64,000 bases of DNA, taken from assembly GCF_000801105.2 (NCBI RefSeq), contig NC_079519.1, forward strand, positions 33,021,288 through 33,085,287. Direction: 5' to 3'. Within the stretch, counting starts at the first letter, position 1, and every line of letters starts with the position of its first letter. Shown piece by piece: positions 35,160-47,243 of the stretch. The position numbers and the translations under genes are program-made. Origin of the DNA: Raphanus sativus (lineage: Eukaryota > Streptophyta > Magnoliopsida > Brassicales > Brassicaceae). The notes beneath the pieces were generated by a model that ran no database searches, was not told the origin of the DNA, and saw only the letters and a list, made by a program, of their open reading frames with translations.

Positions 35160-36520
35160 GTGGACACGAAGGCGAGGTTGGTGGTGGTATGGTGAGTTGA
35201 CTCGGTTGTTTGAGTTTCAAAATCAATGGACCGGTGATGAGATATGTTCGGACCAGACCAGAACCGAACTGAATCGAACCGTTTTGCCGTTTGTTTATTT
35301 TTTTTTCACCTGTTTAAAATTGTTATATCGTTTTGTTAGCTCGTTTTTAATTTATGCTTTTTGGGGATAAAGTTAAATATGCAGAGTATGTATTTACTAA
35401 ATATTTTAAAATAATACCTCAATTTCATGCCCAAAAAAATCTCTTCACCACCAAAAAAAAACTAATACTACTATCGGTTTTTGCTTCCCTTTTTATATTT
35501 CTACTTTCTTATTGGTTGCCATCGCAATATCACATCAGGGAACGGCTATTGTATCTTTTTTTGTAAACCGAATTTATGCGTTAGAGAGTAATAGATCTAC
35601 AAATCAGCCTTTGGATCCTATGTTTAATATATTATCAATGTAGAAACATTTTGTTTGCAGGGCTCTGTAACTTATTTAACGTGTTTTCTTCTTATAATGA
35701 ATAAACAAACGTTGGAGACGCTATTGTTTATATGGAAAGTGCATAATATTATTTAGAATTATGTAGATGCATAATATGGAAATCATACAGATAAATAATA
35801 CGTACCATCTTTTAAAATCTAGAATCAGGTAGATGCATAGTTTATATGGAAAGTGCATAATATTATTTTAAATTGTTTGATTTTAGATATAAGACGCTAT
35901 TGTTATTATTTAATATCACCCACAAACCCACACATTATGAGTTCGATCATCTAGAAAATACTCAGATGTTGCGAAGTATCATTTGTAGTTACTATATGAT
36001 AATATGATTAGTATAATAAGGTTCCAGAAAGTTGTATATGTCCACAAGACAGTGAACTTTCAGAGGATTGAACCGACCCATATCATTATTTAAAATATTT
36101 AATTGCATAAATATTTATTAATAACGAATAATAACCACATCTTTTTCACTGCTGCATAGTTCTTAATCTTATCTTACAAAATGCAATTAGTTATATTTTA
36201 ATTAGATACAAAGGAAGGTCCCACATGCATGAAATACTTTTTAACCACCAAGTTGCCAACTTGCATGTGTGCAAATTCTCCTTTGACCCCACGCTTGATT
36301 ATTTTTTATATTTCCTCTATCACATCGAGTTACAATATTATAAGGTCCATATATTAATCTATCATTGTCCTTTCAAATATTTCATCACAATATTTAATTG
36401 TTATATACGTCTAACCATATAGAAACACTGAATTTCTGCAATTATTTGTCTGCATGATTCGCTATTTCTAGAACTTTTATAATAGTGTGAATCGAATTTT
36501 CATTTCCCTTATTCTCAAAT
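35160..36520. other. RGA 3' flank and spacer
   Basis: The first 300-400 bases probably contain the 3' UTR. Beyond that, AT-rich sequence with a repeated phrase (ATATGGAAAGTGCATAATATTATTT, given here as a pattern) near 35730 and 35848. No gene was seen. Confidence 0.4.
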
Positions 36521-36532
36521 ATCATTTTCGTA

Positions 36533-36588
36533 GCTAACAATACAATGCATTTGATGACAAAAAAAAAGGCTAACAATACAATGCATTT
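36533..36588. repeat. Micro-insertion: poly(A) stub between 20-bp repeats
   Basis: A 20-base sequence starting GCTAACAATACAATG at 36533-36552 recurs exactly at 36569-36588. The stub between is GATGAC plus an A-run and G (16 bases). One of the clearest examples. Confidence 0.8.
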
Positions 36589-36599
36589 TTGGCAAATAA

Positions 36600-37990
36600 T
36601 TAGAACCAAATCCCGTAAAATATAGTTCTACATTCCTCAAAACGTATTTGATTGATTATTAGTTACCTTTTAAAAACTCAATTATACGATATATAAGAAG
36701 CTGTATTTTGTATCGTATATCTTACAATAAAACAGTGTCTGCTTCATGTAAGAAAATCAGGCCGGATTTAAACCTAAAAGTAAAGCATGTAACATCTTTT
36801 AAAAATTAAATAAATGAAAAGAACATATCAAAATGTTATTTTCCTAAATAAATCCATTTAACCATTTCAAGATCAGATTTCCATTTTAATCATGTATTCG
36901 TACATAGCTTCGGTTATTTACATTAAAGAATCGACTTTGCATTAAAAGTGTATATTATTCGGTCCATTGATTCGTATAACGTCAGGATGTTATTTGGGAC
37001 GGTAGGCGGACCTGATTAAATAATGCTATACGTCGGTTTCATTGTTTTACTTTGAATTATATATAAAGGTAGGCACAGAAAAGCAAACCGAAAATATATC
37101 ACTCACCTTTCTATTTATAACTTATTAACTTCTTTTTTCTAACTTTTTAAGATAGTATACGGCTTATATTTATTGACAACTTTTATAACACGGTGAGATC
37201 AGTGGTTTATTTACATGTAAATAAATTCCAGCTACATTTGATCAAGAGAAAATTAAAAAAATCCAGTGAGTAGCTTCAAAGTGTTATTTTTTTTTGGGGT
37301 CGAGAAAATGTTACTTCTTTATTATCAAACGAATGGGTTTAAGAGAAAGGTAAGGAAAAATATATATTCGTGAACCTGGGCGTGTCAAGGACCAGTTAGA
37401 TGAATGTGACATTTGGTTTTCATCCACCCAAGTCTGATTTATTCATATTCGTACGGTTCATTATTAGTAACTTCTACTTTTCAGACAACTCTGTATTTAT
37501 CTGTTTTTCACATGGTCAATTCTATCATCATTTGAGTTTGACCTCATTTTATCAGGTACTAATACCATCATACAGTATTATTAGTCTTCAATCAGCGAGT
37601 GTGCACTACAGAAAAAAATGTCATCAATCAGTGAAAATAGCATTTCAACTCACTGAATCACGAAAAGTATGAATGTCTCTCTCATTTCATGATACACATA
37701 AATTTTGATTGCAGCATCTGTATTTATTTAGTTTCGGATTCATTGTATATATACGTTTAAATTTGTATCTATTAATTTTGAATGTGAGATAATTTAACTC
37801 ATTTATTGAAATATAAAAGTATAAGAATAGTGCCACATTAGGAAACTTGGACAATTTCCAATGCATCTCTATTCTATTTCTATATTTTAGATGTAATGTT
37901 TCTGTAATAGATTTTTATATGTTTTTTTTTTAAAATAGAGGAAAATATAATAGAGATCTCAAACTTTTTTTAAAAAATACAGAAATATAC
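36600..37990. other. Intergenic spacer
   Basis: AT-rich. The frame at 37400-37672 has no domain or supporting context. I see nothing else to annotate. Confidence 0.4.
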
Positions 37991-37994
37991 ATTC

Positions 37995-38050
37995 AAGATG
38001 TTCTTAGAGTTTATCTTAACATTTTACCCAAAAAAAGATGTTCTTAGAGT
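37995..38050. repeat. Micro-insertion: poly(A) stub between 16-bp repeats
   Basis: AAGATGTTCTTAGAGT at 37995-38010 recurs exactly at 38035-38050. The 24-base stub between ends TTTTACCCAAAAA. Confidence 0.75.
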
Positions 38051-38317
38051 AATTTTATTGGTAAAAATCTGTAATAAAAAAAGAAGGTAAGAATCTCATT
38101 TAATATCTCAAACAAAAAAGAAAAAAATGTTTGTCACCTACACCAATTATAGTGTAATATGGTCAAAAATATCTCAAGTATAAAATAAATCAATAACATC
38201 ACCAAATTTATGTTAATTCATACACATGTACGAAGTTAAAAATAATATGGTGAAAACTACATAATTAGGTTTAATTGATTTTTACACTAACTAATGAGAT
38301 CAGTCTGTAATTTATTA

Positions 38318-38526
38318 ACTTTAAATTCAATTTAAATAAAAAATAATTGATTATTCAAGGAAGAGACATCAAAGAAGACAATAAAAAGAATCTGATTTCT
38401 CAAACAAAGTAAGCTGGTTTTCATAATTTTTGTTTAAAATTCTTCCTTCTTTTTAATTAACAGCCATAGTTTGCTCTCGTTATTTGGTTATTCTTTGGAT
38501 GAGCAAGACCTCCCATCAGTTGCTGG
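38318..38526 (-). repeat. Duplicated segment, copy 1 (possible coding remnant)
   Basis: Pairs with 38748-38950 at an offset of about 427. On the minus strand it reads QQLMGGLAHPKNNQITRANY, then GC and a stop, closely matching the other copy. This suggests a duplicated terminal exon. No family was recognised. Confidence 0.5.
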
Positions 38527-38747
38527 ACATGGTGTCCTGGTTATGTGTCTGTTCTGTATAAGACTGAATTGAAGCTTCTTCAGTCTTGACTTTGCACTAG
38601 GGAAATTAAGGTTTTAGATAATATTAAGTAGACACAAATTAAGGTTTCAGATGGTTTAATCTAACCAGAAACTAAAGACATGAACTGAGAACATAGTGAC
38701 AAACCTATGCTTAAAAATAGAGGTGAAAGACCCACACTCGCTTCTTA

Positions 38748-38950
38748 AACCCAATTTAAATAAAAAAAAAACAATTGGTTATTCAAAGAGTAAAGAGCAA
38801 AGAAGACAATAAAAAAATCTGATTCCTCAAACGAAGTCAGCTGGTTTTCATAAAATTTTGTTATTCTTCCTTCTTTTTAATTAACAGCCATAGTTTTCTC
38901 TTGTCGTTTGGTTATTCTTTGGATGAACAAGATCTTCCATCAGTTGCTGG
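38748..38950 (-). repeat. Duplicated segment, copy 2 (possible coding remnant)
   Basis: Counterpart of 38318-38526. The minus strand reads QQLMEDLVHPKNNQTTRENY, then GC and a stop. Differences between the copies mostly substitute amino acids without breaking the short frame. Confidence 0.5.
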
Positions 38951-38952
38951 CA

Positions 38953-39112
38953 GGACCGGATCTGAGAATTTGAGGGTTTGAAACATTTTTTAAAGAATTC
39001 TAGTAAAAATTTTTTTTTCAAAATTTGAGAACCGATATTTATGTTAAAAAATTTCAAAATTTTTAGAGACCAAAACCAATATTTCATTTGATTATGCACA
39101 AATCCGGTCATG
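38953..39112. mobile_element. Possible small element with GACCGGAT inverted ends
   Basis: GACCGGATCTGAG at the left faces CACAAATCCGGTC at the right, about 160 bases apart. The interior is AT-rich. The left end resembles that of the hAT element at 40213 (GCCGGTTCTGAG). No target duplication was found, so this is tentative. Confidence 0.3.
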
Positions 39113-40212
39113 ATTGTTGAACATGGCATTTGCAGGGAATGTTTGGGTTCTTACGAAGTTCGAAAAACATCTTCTTTGAAAATTCATTTTCATTCAATCA
39201 TTTTTAGTTATATTATTTTTGGTATTATAAAAATTCTTCTTTAAGTACTCCAATGGACATGCTCTTATCTTCTTGCTTGTTATTTGTAAAACTAAGATAT
39301 CAATGACATAAGGGGCGATGTTGGTAATTAGAGTATAAATTGAGGGAGTCCCCATGTAAATTCCAGCAAATGCCAGGAATTCCAGGATATATTATCAAAA
39401 AGGGTTCTTACCATATCGAAAATATTGGTTTTGATAAAAAATACATCATATTTGTAAAGATGTATAGATGGGTTGTGATCGAACGAATACTTAGAATGCA
39501 ATAAAATATTTTTTGTCGTGTTTGTCTAGACCAAGGGTCAATATTTCTTCGATGCAAAATTATTAGGTTTAAATGTGGCCATGCGAATATGTCTATTGCT
39601 TAAATATATGGTTTGTATCTTTCCTTAGAAATCAGTGTGATTTCTTTTCATAGGTCAGACATAGTTTCAGATTATGCAAAAATTAAATTGAACATATAAT
39701 TTTTAAAAAAATTGTAAAATATAATTTAATGGTAGTATACTAGTGATCTATATTAAAGATAAATTTCTGTGTAAATAATGTTGCGCGTGGATTATTTTTA
39801 GTGAAGGATTATCTAACAGTTTTCATTTGATAGTCAAAATTGTGTTGTGCTTTGCATTCACAAAATTGTTCAATAAATTAACTAAACGAATACATTCATT
39901 CATTTATAAGAAAATTAATCGAGTGTTAAAAACTAAAAGAGTTTAATTATATAAAAAGTGTTGATAATATATTGGTTGTATCTATATGTTTTGTTGATAA
40001 CAATAATTTGCTTCAAGTTAACAACAAAAAAAGATGACGACTTAAAAAATAGTTAGGAAAATTGCCATGCCACATACAATAAAGGGATAAAAGGATTTTC
40101 CTTTTAATGGAGACTTGTATCTTTTGGTTAATCAAATGGTTAAATAAAGATATAGTTACGTCTGAATTTGGAATGAATGACTAGTTAAATATGGTTATTG
40201 CCATGATTAGGC

Positions 40213-40864
40213 CAGTGCCGGTTCTGAGATATTCATGGTCCAATACGAAATATAAAATCGAGGCCCTTAGGTAATATAAAAAAAATCTATCGATAAAAAA
40301 CTCAAGTCTATAATAAAAAATTATAATATTCTCAAAACTAATAAAAATTATCAGTTCTTAAATATAGACCTTTTTGCATTTTTTCCTGCAAAATCATCCA
40401 TCAAACTTTAGTAATCAAAGTTCTTGATCATATCATTTTCAATCGCCAATATAACCAAACCATTCAATCTTTTTTGTGACATAGTTGACCGCAAGTAAGA
40501 TTTTATCAATTTCAATTTCGAGAAGCTTCTTTCTACTGAGGCAACTGAAACCGGGATTGCAAACATTACTAGATGGGCAATCCAAATTTAACTTAGAAGA
40601 TAATTATTCTAAATCAGTTATTTTCCTTTTTTGTCATCATAATACTTTTCCTTTTTTACTTTTTAATTTACTCATGTTTAATAACATAAAAGTATGTCCA
40701 CCACCTTCCTTAATCCTTACTTATCGATAATATATAATATAGTACATGTAACCAAATTTCTATGTTTATAATTAATACTAATGGAAAAACTAAGCCCTAA
40801 AATTTTACAAAATTAATAGGCCACATACGGATGTTTCTAAAGTTTGTGGTCAAAGCCGGCACTG
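40213..40864 (-). mobile_element. Non-autonomous hAT element, 652 bp, TSD GATTAGGC
   Basis: Inverted ends CAGTGCCGG and CCGGCACTG are flanked by the exact 8-bp duplication GATTAGGC (40205-40212 and 40865-40872), the hAT hallmark. On the minus strand, about 40400-40565 reads FAIPVSVASVERSFSKLKLI followed by KSYLRSTMSQKRLNGLVILA. This is the hAT C-terminal dimerisation (hATC) motif, and it ends in a stop after the NFDY text. The catalytic core is gone, so this is an internally deleted derivative of an autonomous hAT. Confidence 0.9.
40400..40565 (-). pseudogene. hATC dimerisation-domain remnant
   Basis: About 50 residues of the hAT transposase C-terminus, with the signature ERSFSKLKLIKSYLRSTMS. 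Nothing upstream of it in frame is recognisable, so the remnant cannot transpose by itself. Confidence 0.85.
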
Positions 40865-41303
40865 GATTAGGCTCAAATCATGTAATTAACTGAACTGATC
40901 CCGCTAAAACAATAAAACACATACAATATATCCAATTTAGGTGAACCTAAACCTATAATACCACAACCAGGTCTAAAGACTACTACACCTAAGTTTGGAA
41001 TTTAAACTGCAGATAACACAATTTTTCATAGATTATAGGATGCAAGTTTTATCGACAGTTTAAAACTGTTCATTGTGATCGTTTGCTGCGCAGGAAGTAT
41101 ATCCACCAAAGATGTTGTACGTACAAAATCATCCAACGATCCAAATGCTTTGGGAAAAGTTTCATTATAATTATACTATCCTTGAAGAAATTGTTTATCA
41201 GTATCTCATAGGTTACTTGTAAGTGATCATTATATATAATAGAGTTAGAGACTATACAATGGTGCATGATTTAACTGGAGCTTAGAAAAACTTATAATAC
41301 CAC

Positions 41304-41480
41304 ACAAAGCCGGTTCAAATTATTTTTGGACCATGTTCAAAATAAAATATTAATGATATATTAAATGATATAATAAAGTACTTTTAATTGTACTTTTTAT
41401 ATGTATGTATTGTTTCTTTAAAAATTATAAGCTATAATTTTAATAATATATCTAAAAACTTAAAGTTTTAGGCCATTTTA
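41304..41480. mobile_element. hAT end fragment
   Basis: GCCGGTTCAAATTATTTTTGG, then a block like GACCATGTTCAAAATA, resembles the left end of the hAT element at 40213 (GCCGGTTCTGAG, then TGGTCCAATACGAAATA). The other end was not found. Confidence 0.35.
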
Positions 41481-42743
41481 TATATTTATTTCTAAAAGTA
41501 TTCTTTTTTATTTAGTTTTGGATCCTATTCAATTGCTCCACTTGTTCGTGTCGTTAGACGACACTGATACCACATTTAGTGTTCGTGTAGTTGTTCTATA
41601 TAACTGTTGAAAATTTAGCATCCGGTCGTTCAGAAAAAGGAAAATTTATCATCCAGAAACATTAGAGATGTATACACTATTATTATTAACATAAATCAAT
41701 CATTGAATAGTTAAAAAATCACTGAAAGTACACATGTATAAATGAAGAATTCAACATGTGTACACAAACCATTCATTCAGTCAATCTACACGTTATTTTT
41801 GCCAGGAAATCAGTGTACATGTTCAAGTTGTTATTCTACTACATAGTCAACATTAAATAGTTTTCTTGAACATCTGATGTAACTTTAGAATTTTAAAGAT
41901 CACGTCCATACAAAATTCAAACCCTAATTGTATAAAAATCTTTGCGTTGAGTTTAATAGCGTTTTAGATAGAATTGATCTTTTAATCATATGAAAAAACA
42001 AAAAAAAAAACAAAGGGCGAATGGGGAGTTGAAATCTTCTGATTCTAGCTAGTCCAGTCATTAGGCAACTTCTCCTTGCAGTTTTGTCGAACATAAACTT
42101 CGTTTTCTTCATTGCCCACCAAAAAAACACTTCTTTTTCTTGCAGTTACGGTAAGTTCAGAGTTTTCATATTATGTCAGCCCAATAAGACTTATAGGCCG
42201 ACACTTAAAAGCTCTACATAACAATCAACAGATTAATTAATTTGAAGTCCATAAATAATCAATCAAATTAGCAAAACGATCTCGCTTATGTTGGTAATGG
42301 ATACTGGTCCATCATCACAAGTGCCTCAAGAGACAGGGAGTCGAGCAAGTGCACGTAAGAGGTGATAATGAAGAAGCACTGGACCTGTAGGATGAGAATC
42401 AACAAATTCGATAGATGATTAAGAGAGAAAATATTGCAGAGATATATGTAGCTCATGATGCTTTCTTAATCTCATATAATGTACTAACTACTAGCTAAGC
42501 AGTTAAACATTGGGGACGGTTAAATCTTTCTGTTTTCTTGAGAGGCTTTTGTTGGTCCCAAGCCTGAAACTCTTGAGAAGAGTTAAAACATGTAACAAGT
42601 TAAAAGCATATATACTCTATCAAGTCTCAATTCATTAATTTTATGGCAAAAAAAGAAACCACGAGTGTTGTGACGGCTATTCCAGTGAAAACAAGAACCA
42701 AAAACAAAACTGTAAAAAATAAAATTCAAAAAGCATAATCTAA
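41481..42743. other. Intergenic spacer and 3' flank of the DUF7054 gene
   Basis: No further gene recognised. The frame at 41924-42130 lacks a domain. The last 150 bases are probably 3' UTR of the minus-strand neighbour. Confidence 0.4.
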
Positions 42744-43258
42744 TTAGTGAGAATGATCCACAAGGCCTAGAGACTTGTTGAGCCAAGCCTTCCACCTCCC
42801 AGAGATCTTCCTCATTGTTGTTGTCCCCACAGAGTCTCCAAGGCTTTGAGCTTCTGACTTCTTCGACAAAACGAAGTTCCTCGATCCGGTTGACCCGATT
42901 TTCCCCCACGGATCGAATGCTGTAATAATCATAATGTACATTACAGAACCAAAACCATTAATGTGAAAAACACATAGCAGTAGTAAAAACTCGAATGAGT
43001 TTTTGTGTTATATTTTCTTAGCTCACCTTCAGCGGCACAATAAGGACAGTAAAGAATGAAAAAGCTGGAATCTGATCCGAGAAGGGGAAGCCTGCCTTCA
43101 CGGGCGTAGCATTTCAGAGCATACTCAATCACATTTGATACAGTTTCATCTTCTTTGACAACAAAACGAATCGGTCCAGCACTTCCTACGAAACTGATGC
43201 TAACGAGGAACCTGTTTATCTTCGATTTAGAGTTTTTCATCTGCTTGTTGTACACCAT
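42744..43258 (-). CDS. DUF7054-type small protein, two exons, 135 aa
   Basis: Exons 43027-43258 and 42744-42919 join in phase across a 107-bp GT-AG intron (408 nt with stop). The protein has a basic N-terminus, a ubiquitin-like core starting SFVGSAGPIRFVVKEDETV and continuing ALKCYAREGRLPLLGSD, then SFFILYCPY. After the splice comes AFDPWGKIGSTGSRNFVLSK and a basic Trp-containing tail. This order is typical of the plant family annotated as DUF7054. Its biochemical function is not known to me. The start at 43258 is the first ATG ahead of the conserved core. A GT at 43569-43570 may begin a leader intron. I could not place it in the remembered Arabidopsis order, so it may be transposed in or simply unrecalled. 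Confidence 0.82.
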
Positions 43259-43759
43259 CTTTACAATTATACCAGCAAAAGGAATCAGAAACTCTGATGA
43301 AGGCCTTTTTTTTTTTATTCAAGGGTGGACGCCCATGCAACGTAAGTACCAAGATTTTTTGAAAGAGACAAATGTGAAAGAAGATGGGGTGGAGACAGGG
43401 AGGAGAAAGCTCGCCCTAGCGTTTGTGCAATGGGAGAGCATAAAATCTCTGGTAGTCGGAGTTGTTTCTACCATTCAAGACGCTAAGCAATCTGCAGAGA
43501 GAGATATAAGAATAGATGATCAGAGATTAAAAATCGGGAGAGAAACAAAAATCAGATTATGAAAATGTACCTGATTTTTAAAAAAACTGAGTCTGAGTAG
43601 TTTACGATCGATATAGAGTTTTTGAGATGGAGATTAGTGAGAACAAGGAGAGGGTTTATAGAATGAAATATTAGGGTTTGATGAATGAGAAAGGAAGGGG
43701 ACGATACTGGTGAACCCGATTCTTCATCCGCAAGCAAAGCAAACCCTTTGAAAGCACCG

Positions 43760-45984
43760 TAACCGTCTCCCTACTCTCAGTCAATTCCTATAAAATATCT
43801 TTCAGTTATTTTGTTATGTTACACGGAAAAGGTTAACCAGTTAATGATATCATCAAGCCCATTATTATGGTTTGGGTTGTGATGGCATTGAGAAGTAGAC
43901 CCATTGGATTAATCTGCTCGAGTCCTAATTTATTTATTTTGGAATAGTTTGAACTAAAATATCTTTTTGTTAACCAATAAATTATATTTTTATGGTTTAC
44001 GAGAAATAATAATATTTTAGACTTTTAGTTATCAGTATTCACTGGGTAATAATCCTTCTCCTGCGTGGGGCGGGGTAATATATTTTATTAAATATTTGTT
44101 AAAAAGGTATTTTAGAAAAGTATGTTTTAAACAGTAGCAAATATAAGATATATTTTAATAATTTGATCAAAATAAAATAAGTAAATTATTTTATTTTATT
44201 ATTTCAAGTATGATACATATTATTTTAAAAAATTGAAATATATATATTTATTTTTTAATTTGAATATATAGTAATGGAACTTTACTTACATGATTTTATG
44301 AACATTTGTATCTTGTTATAATAAAACAGTCCAATCATTAATCACAAAATTTTCAGTGCGGAACTTTTAAAAGTTTTAAGAAATTGTAGTCATTTTCAAA
44401 ATTTCAAAACATATACAACATCTAAATTTATTATATTTAATATGATTGTTTAATTCATTTTAATAATAAGAAAATTAGACAAAAGTATAGTCAATACATA
44501 AATTTATCAATCTTTATTATTAAAAATTATTAATTATCATATATATATATATATTTTTTAATTACATTAGATAATTTCTTAGTTTTTATTTAGAGAAAGA
44601 ATGAAGAATATTTTTTTCTAGTTTATTAATAATTTTATGATTAATTTAATAAGAATTAAAATATATGTTTAGATGAACCAATCAATTTCTCTTAAATATT
44701 CTAAAAATAAACATAACTTACATGTTCAATGCTTCTTGATTAAAATATAGTGGGATTACAAACAATGTTAATTTACCATGATATCCAGTCAGAAGTATAT
44801 GAGAGAGATATAATAGATTTCATCTGTCAGTTTATAAAACTTTCAAATGATATTTTATTATTTTTCATTCCTTGTTTTTAAAAAAAAAGTTTCTTATTTT
44901 TCGTAACTCTTAACCGTTGTTTGACAATGTTTCTGTATTATTTAAACTATATATATATATATGTTATTCAGCGAAATAAGATAAATTTTACAAAATACAA
45001 AAACGAAATATTTTATGTGTTTTCTCTTCATATTCTTTTTTTTTTTGCTAAAGTTCTCTTCATATTCTTAGTTTTGTCTTTTGTTAAAATTGAAAACAAG
45101 ATGAAATGAAGCTTGACATGTTCTTGAATAAGTCCATGAATAGCTCAATAGGCGTTCTGTTAAAACTTTTTACCTGAAACTTTTTTTGTTCTTTATTATC
45201 CCTAAGCATTATCACATCAATAGACATGGCTCCCATGTTTTCGTGAATATAACATAACTCTTCCTTGCTCCATAAGTTGAGCCGTTTAGGCAATACAAAT
45301 TCTTCGTTGACATTCCTTTCCCTAGTGTACAATAAGATGCTTTAAATGGAGATGGAATAGCTGGACAATTAGTTATTTAGTTATAGTGGCAACCAATGTA
45401 AACGTAGGTTCCAATGAAAGCTACCTCATCTGACACAGTTCAGAAATTCTACACCATATGATTACGCTGGTGATGTACACAAACTTCATTTAGTTAACAA
45501 ACCAAAAGCTGGTCGATGGTATATCGTCGCTAGTTCTTTGGGAGGGAGAATCGTCTTGTATATGACGCAATCACGATAGCAGATTACAATAGCTTTCAAT
45601 TATTTTATTGGATAATTTAGTCAATAAAGTATAAATGTAGTTTAAAAAACTAAAAATAAACAATGGTGTTATTTTCAAACTAAAATCTCATATAAATGCA
45701 TTTTCCAAATTTATGTTATAATAAGTGTGGTTGTGATGTTTTAATCAACGTTGAGAAGTAGATCAATTGGATAGTTCCAAGTCCTAATATTTATTTAGGA
45801 CTAGTGGACTTTATCTTTCCATCAACAAAAAATACAGTAAATGGTTAACCAAGATTTGTTTTATTTGAACAAATATTCGTTATAAAAAGATAAATCTGCA
45901 AAAAGGCAAGAATTTTATTTATTTGTTTTTAGGTAAAATAGTAAATGACAACTTAACAAACAAGTATGTACATTGAATAAAGAT
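43760..45984. other. AT-rich intergenic spacer
   Basis: Upstream region of the DUF7054 gene, followed by low-complexity AT sequence. The frames at 44921-45109 and 45084-45332 have no recognisable domain. Confidence 0.4.
45022..45069. repeat. Micro-insertion: T-rich stub between 16-bp repeats
   Basis: TTCTCTTCATATTCTT at 45022-45037 recurs exactly at 45054-45069, around a T-run ending GCTAAAG (16 bases). Confidence 0.72.
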
Positions 45985-46435
45985 AAATACTTTTATATAG
46001 CAATAAAAATGTTTTTGTCACATATATAGCTCAAATATCAAAATAACCAAAATGTTTTATTAAAAAGGTAAATATACACTTATATCCATATGGTTAATTA
46101 ATCTATACCTTAGGGTTTAAAGTTAATAATTAAAAATTTGGGTGAGTATTTTTCTTTAAAAATTAAAATAAATACTAAAAAATTAAAATAAAATTTTAAA
46201 AATAGTTTCAAAAATTATTTTTGAATTTCAAAAAGAAAATTTAAAAAATCAGAAAAACAAAAAAAATTGAATATGAAAACATATAATTCGAATCTATTGT
46301 TTTTTTATATTTTTATGAATCTAGGATATAAAAGTCATTTGAATTTTTAATGAAATTTATTTTGGTCGTTTTTTTTCTTGGAACTCTTTTTGTGACAATT
46401 TTTTTTTAAAATCTATTTGGGAAAATTCCTCTTAA
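45985..46435. mobile_element. Diverged MITE-like element (relative of 11511-11798)
   Basis: The left part has TTTTTGTCACATATATAGCTC and AAAATAACCAAAATG. The right part has TTTTGGTCG and CTTTTTGTGACAATTTT, then a degraded CTATTTGGGAAAATTCC end. The order and inverted layout match the element near 11.5 kb. Ends are approximate. Confidence 0.45.
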
Positions 46436-46512
46436 ATAAATTACTAGTTTATTTCAAAGAAACTCGGTTCAGCTTTGACGAGTGATATAGTTGGAAAATA
46501 AACAAGCATTTA

Positions 46513-47122
46513 GGGCCTGACTGGTGTAACCGCAGCAGTTGCGGTTGCAGGAGTTTGCGGGTGCGGGTGGTTGCGGTTTTAAGCGTTTTCTAGAGATTTG
46601 TACGACTGGTACAGCTGTTAGAAATTGTTGCGTTTGCGGGACTTTTATGACTGGTAAACTACCAAATGCAACATCTGTTAAATAATAATTTAACAATAAT
46701 TACATTTTATTTAATTATAAAAATATTAAAAATAATAATAATATGATAAATATAAAATTTTTATTTATAAAATCATATTATTCAATTTTAAAAATTTATA
46801 GAAATATTTTAGTTTTGAATTTTTATAATATAAATTGAAATATAATATGAATACATTTTACAATTTCTATTATTTCAATTGGAAATTTTTATTGAATATT
46901 TTTAGTATTATTTTATTTATTCTGTTTTTAAAGAAAAAAATTTACCCTCCCACAACCGCCCGCAACCGCAAACGCTAGCTGGAACCAGCTTTTGATTTTA
47001 AGAGGTTCGGAGCGGTTTGAAGCGATTTGTAGCGTTTTCTGTGATTGTTTCGAAACGCCAACAACCGCTATAAACCGCAAAAGCTGCGTTTGCGGGTGGT
47101 AGCGGGAAAACCAGTCAGCCCC
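46513..47122. mobile_element. Tourist/Harbinger-like MITE, 610 bp, TSD TTA, upstream of the CAR10-like gene
   Basis: The left end GGGCCTGACTGGTGTAACCGC faces the right end GCGGGAAAACCAGTCAGCCCC. Both are flanked by TTA (46510-46512, 47123-47125). GC-rich arms with many GCGGTT/AACCGC motifs can fold on each other, and the centre is AT-rich. No transposase is present. It ends 39 bases before the presumed TATA box of the CAR10-like gene. Confidence 0.82.
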
Positions 47123-47160
47123 TTAGTGGGAGAGAACGTGTTGAATAGTTGGGGAGGAGA

Positions 47161-47168
47161 ATATAAAG
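47161..47168 (+). promoter_or_regulatory. Candidate TATA box of the CAR10-like gene
   Basis: ATATAAAG, 76 bases before the ATG at 47244 and just past the MITE end. Confidence 0.45.
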
Positions 47169-47243
47169 CACTTTCTTTCGTTTTTATTAGTTCTTCCTCA
47201 TTTTCTCCAAACTTGGTCAACCTTCTCAAATCTTGCCAAATCA

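Noticed and set aside
43155..43562. A 135-residue plus-strand frame opposite the DUF7054 gene
   Set aside because: Antisense to the first coding exon and leader of a well-supported gene, with no domain.
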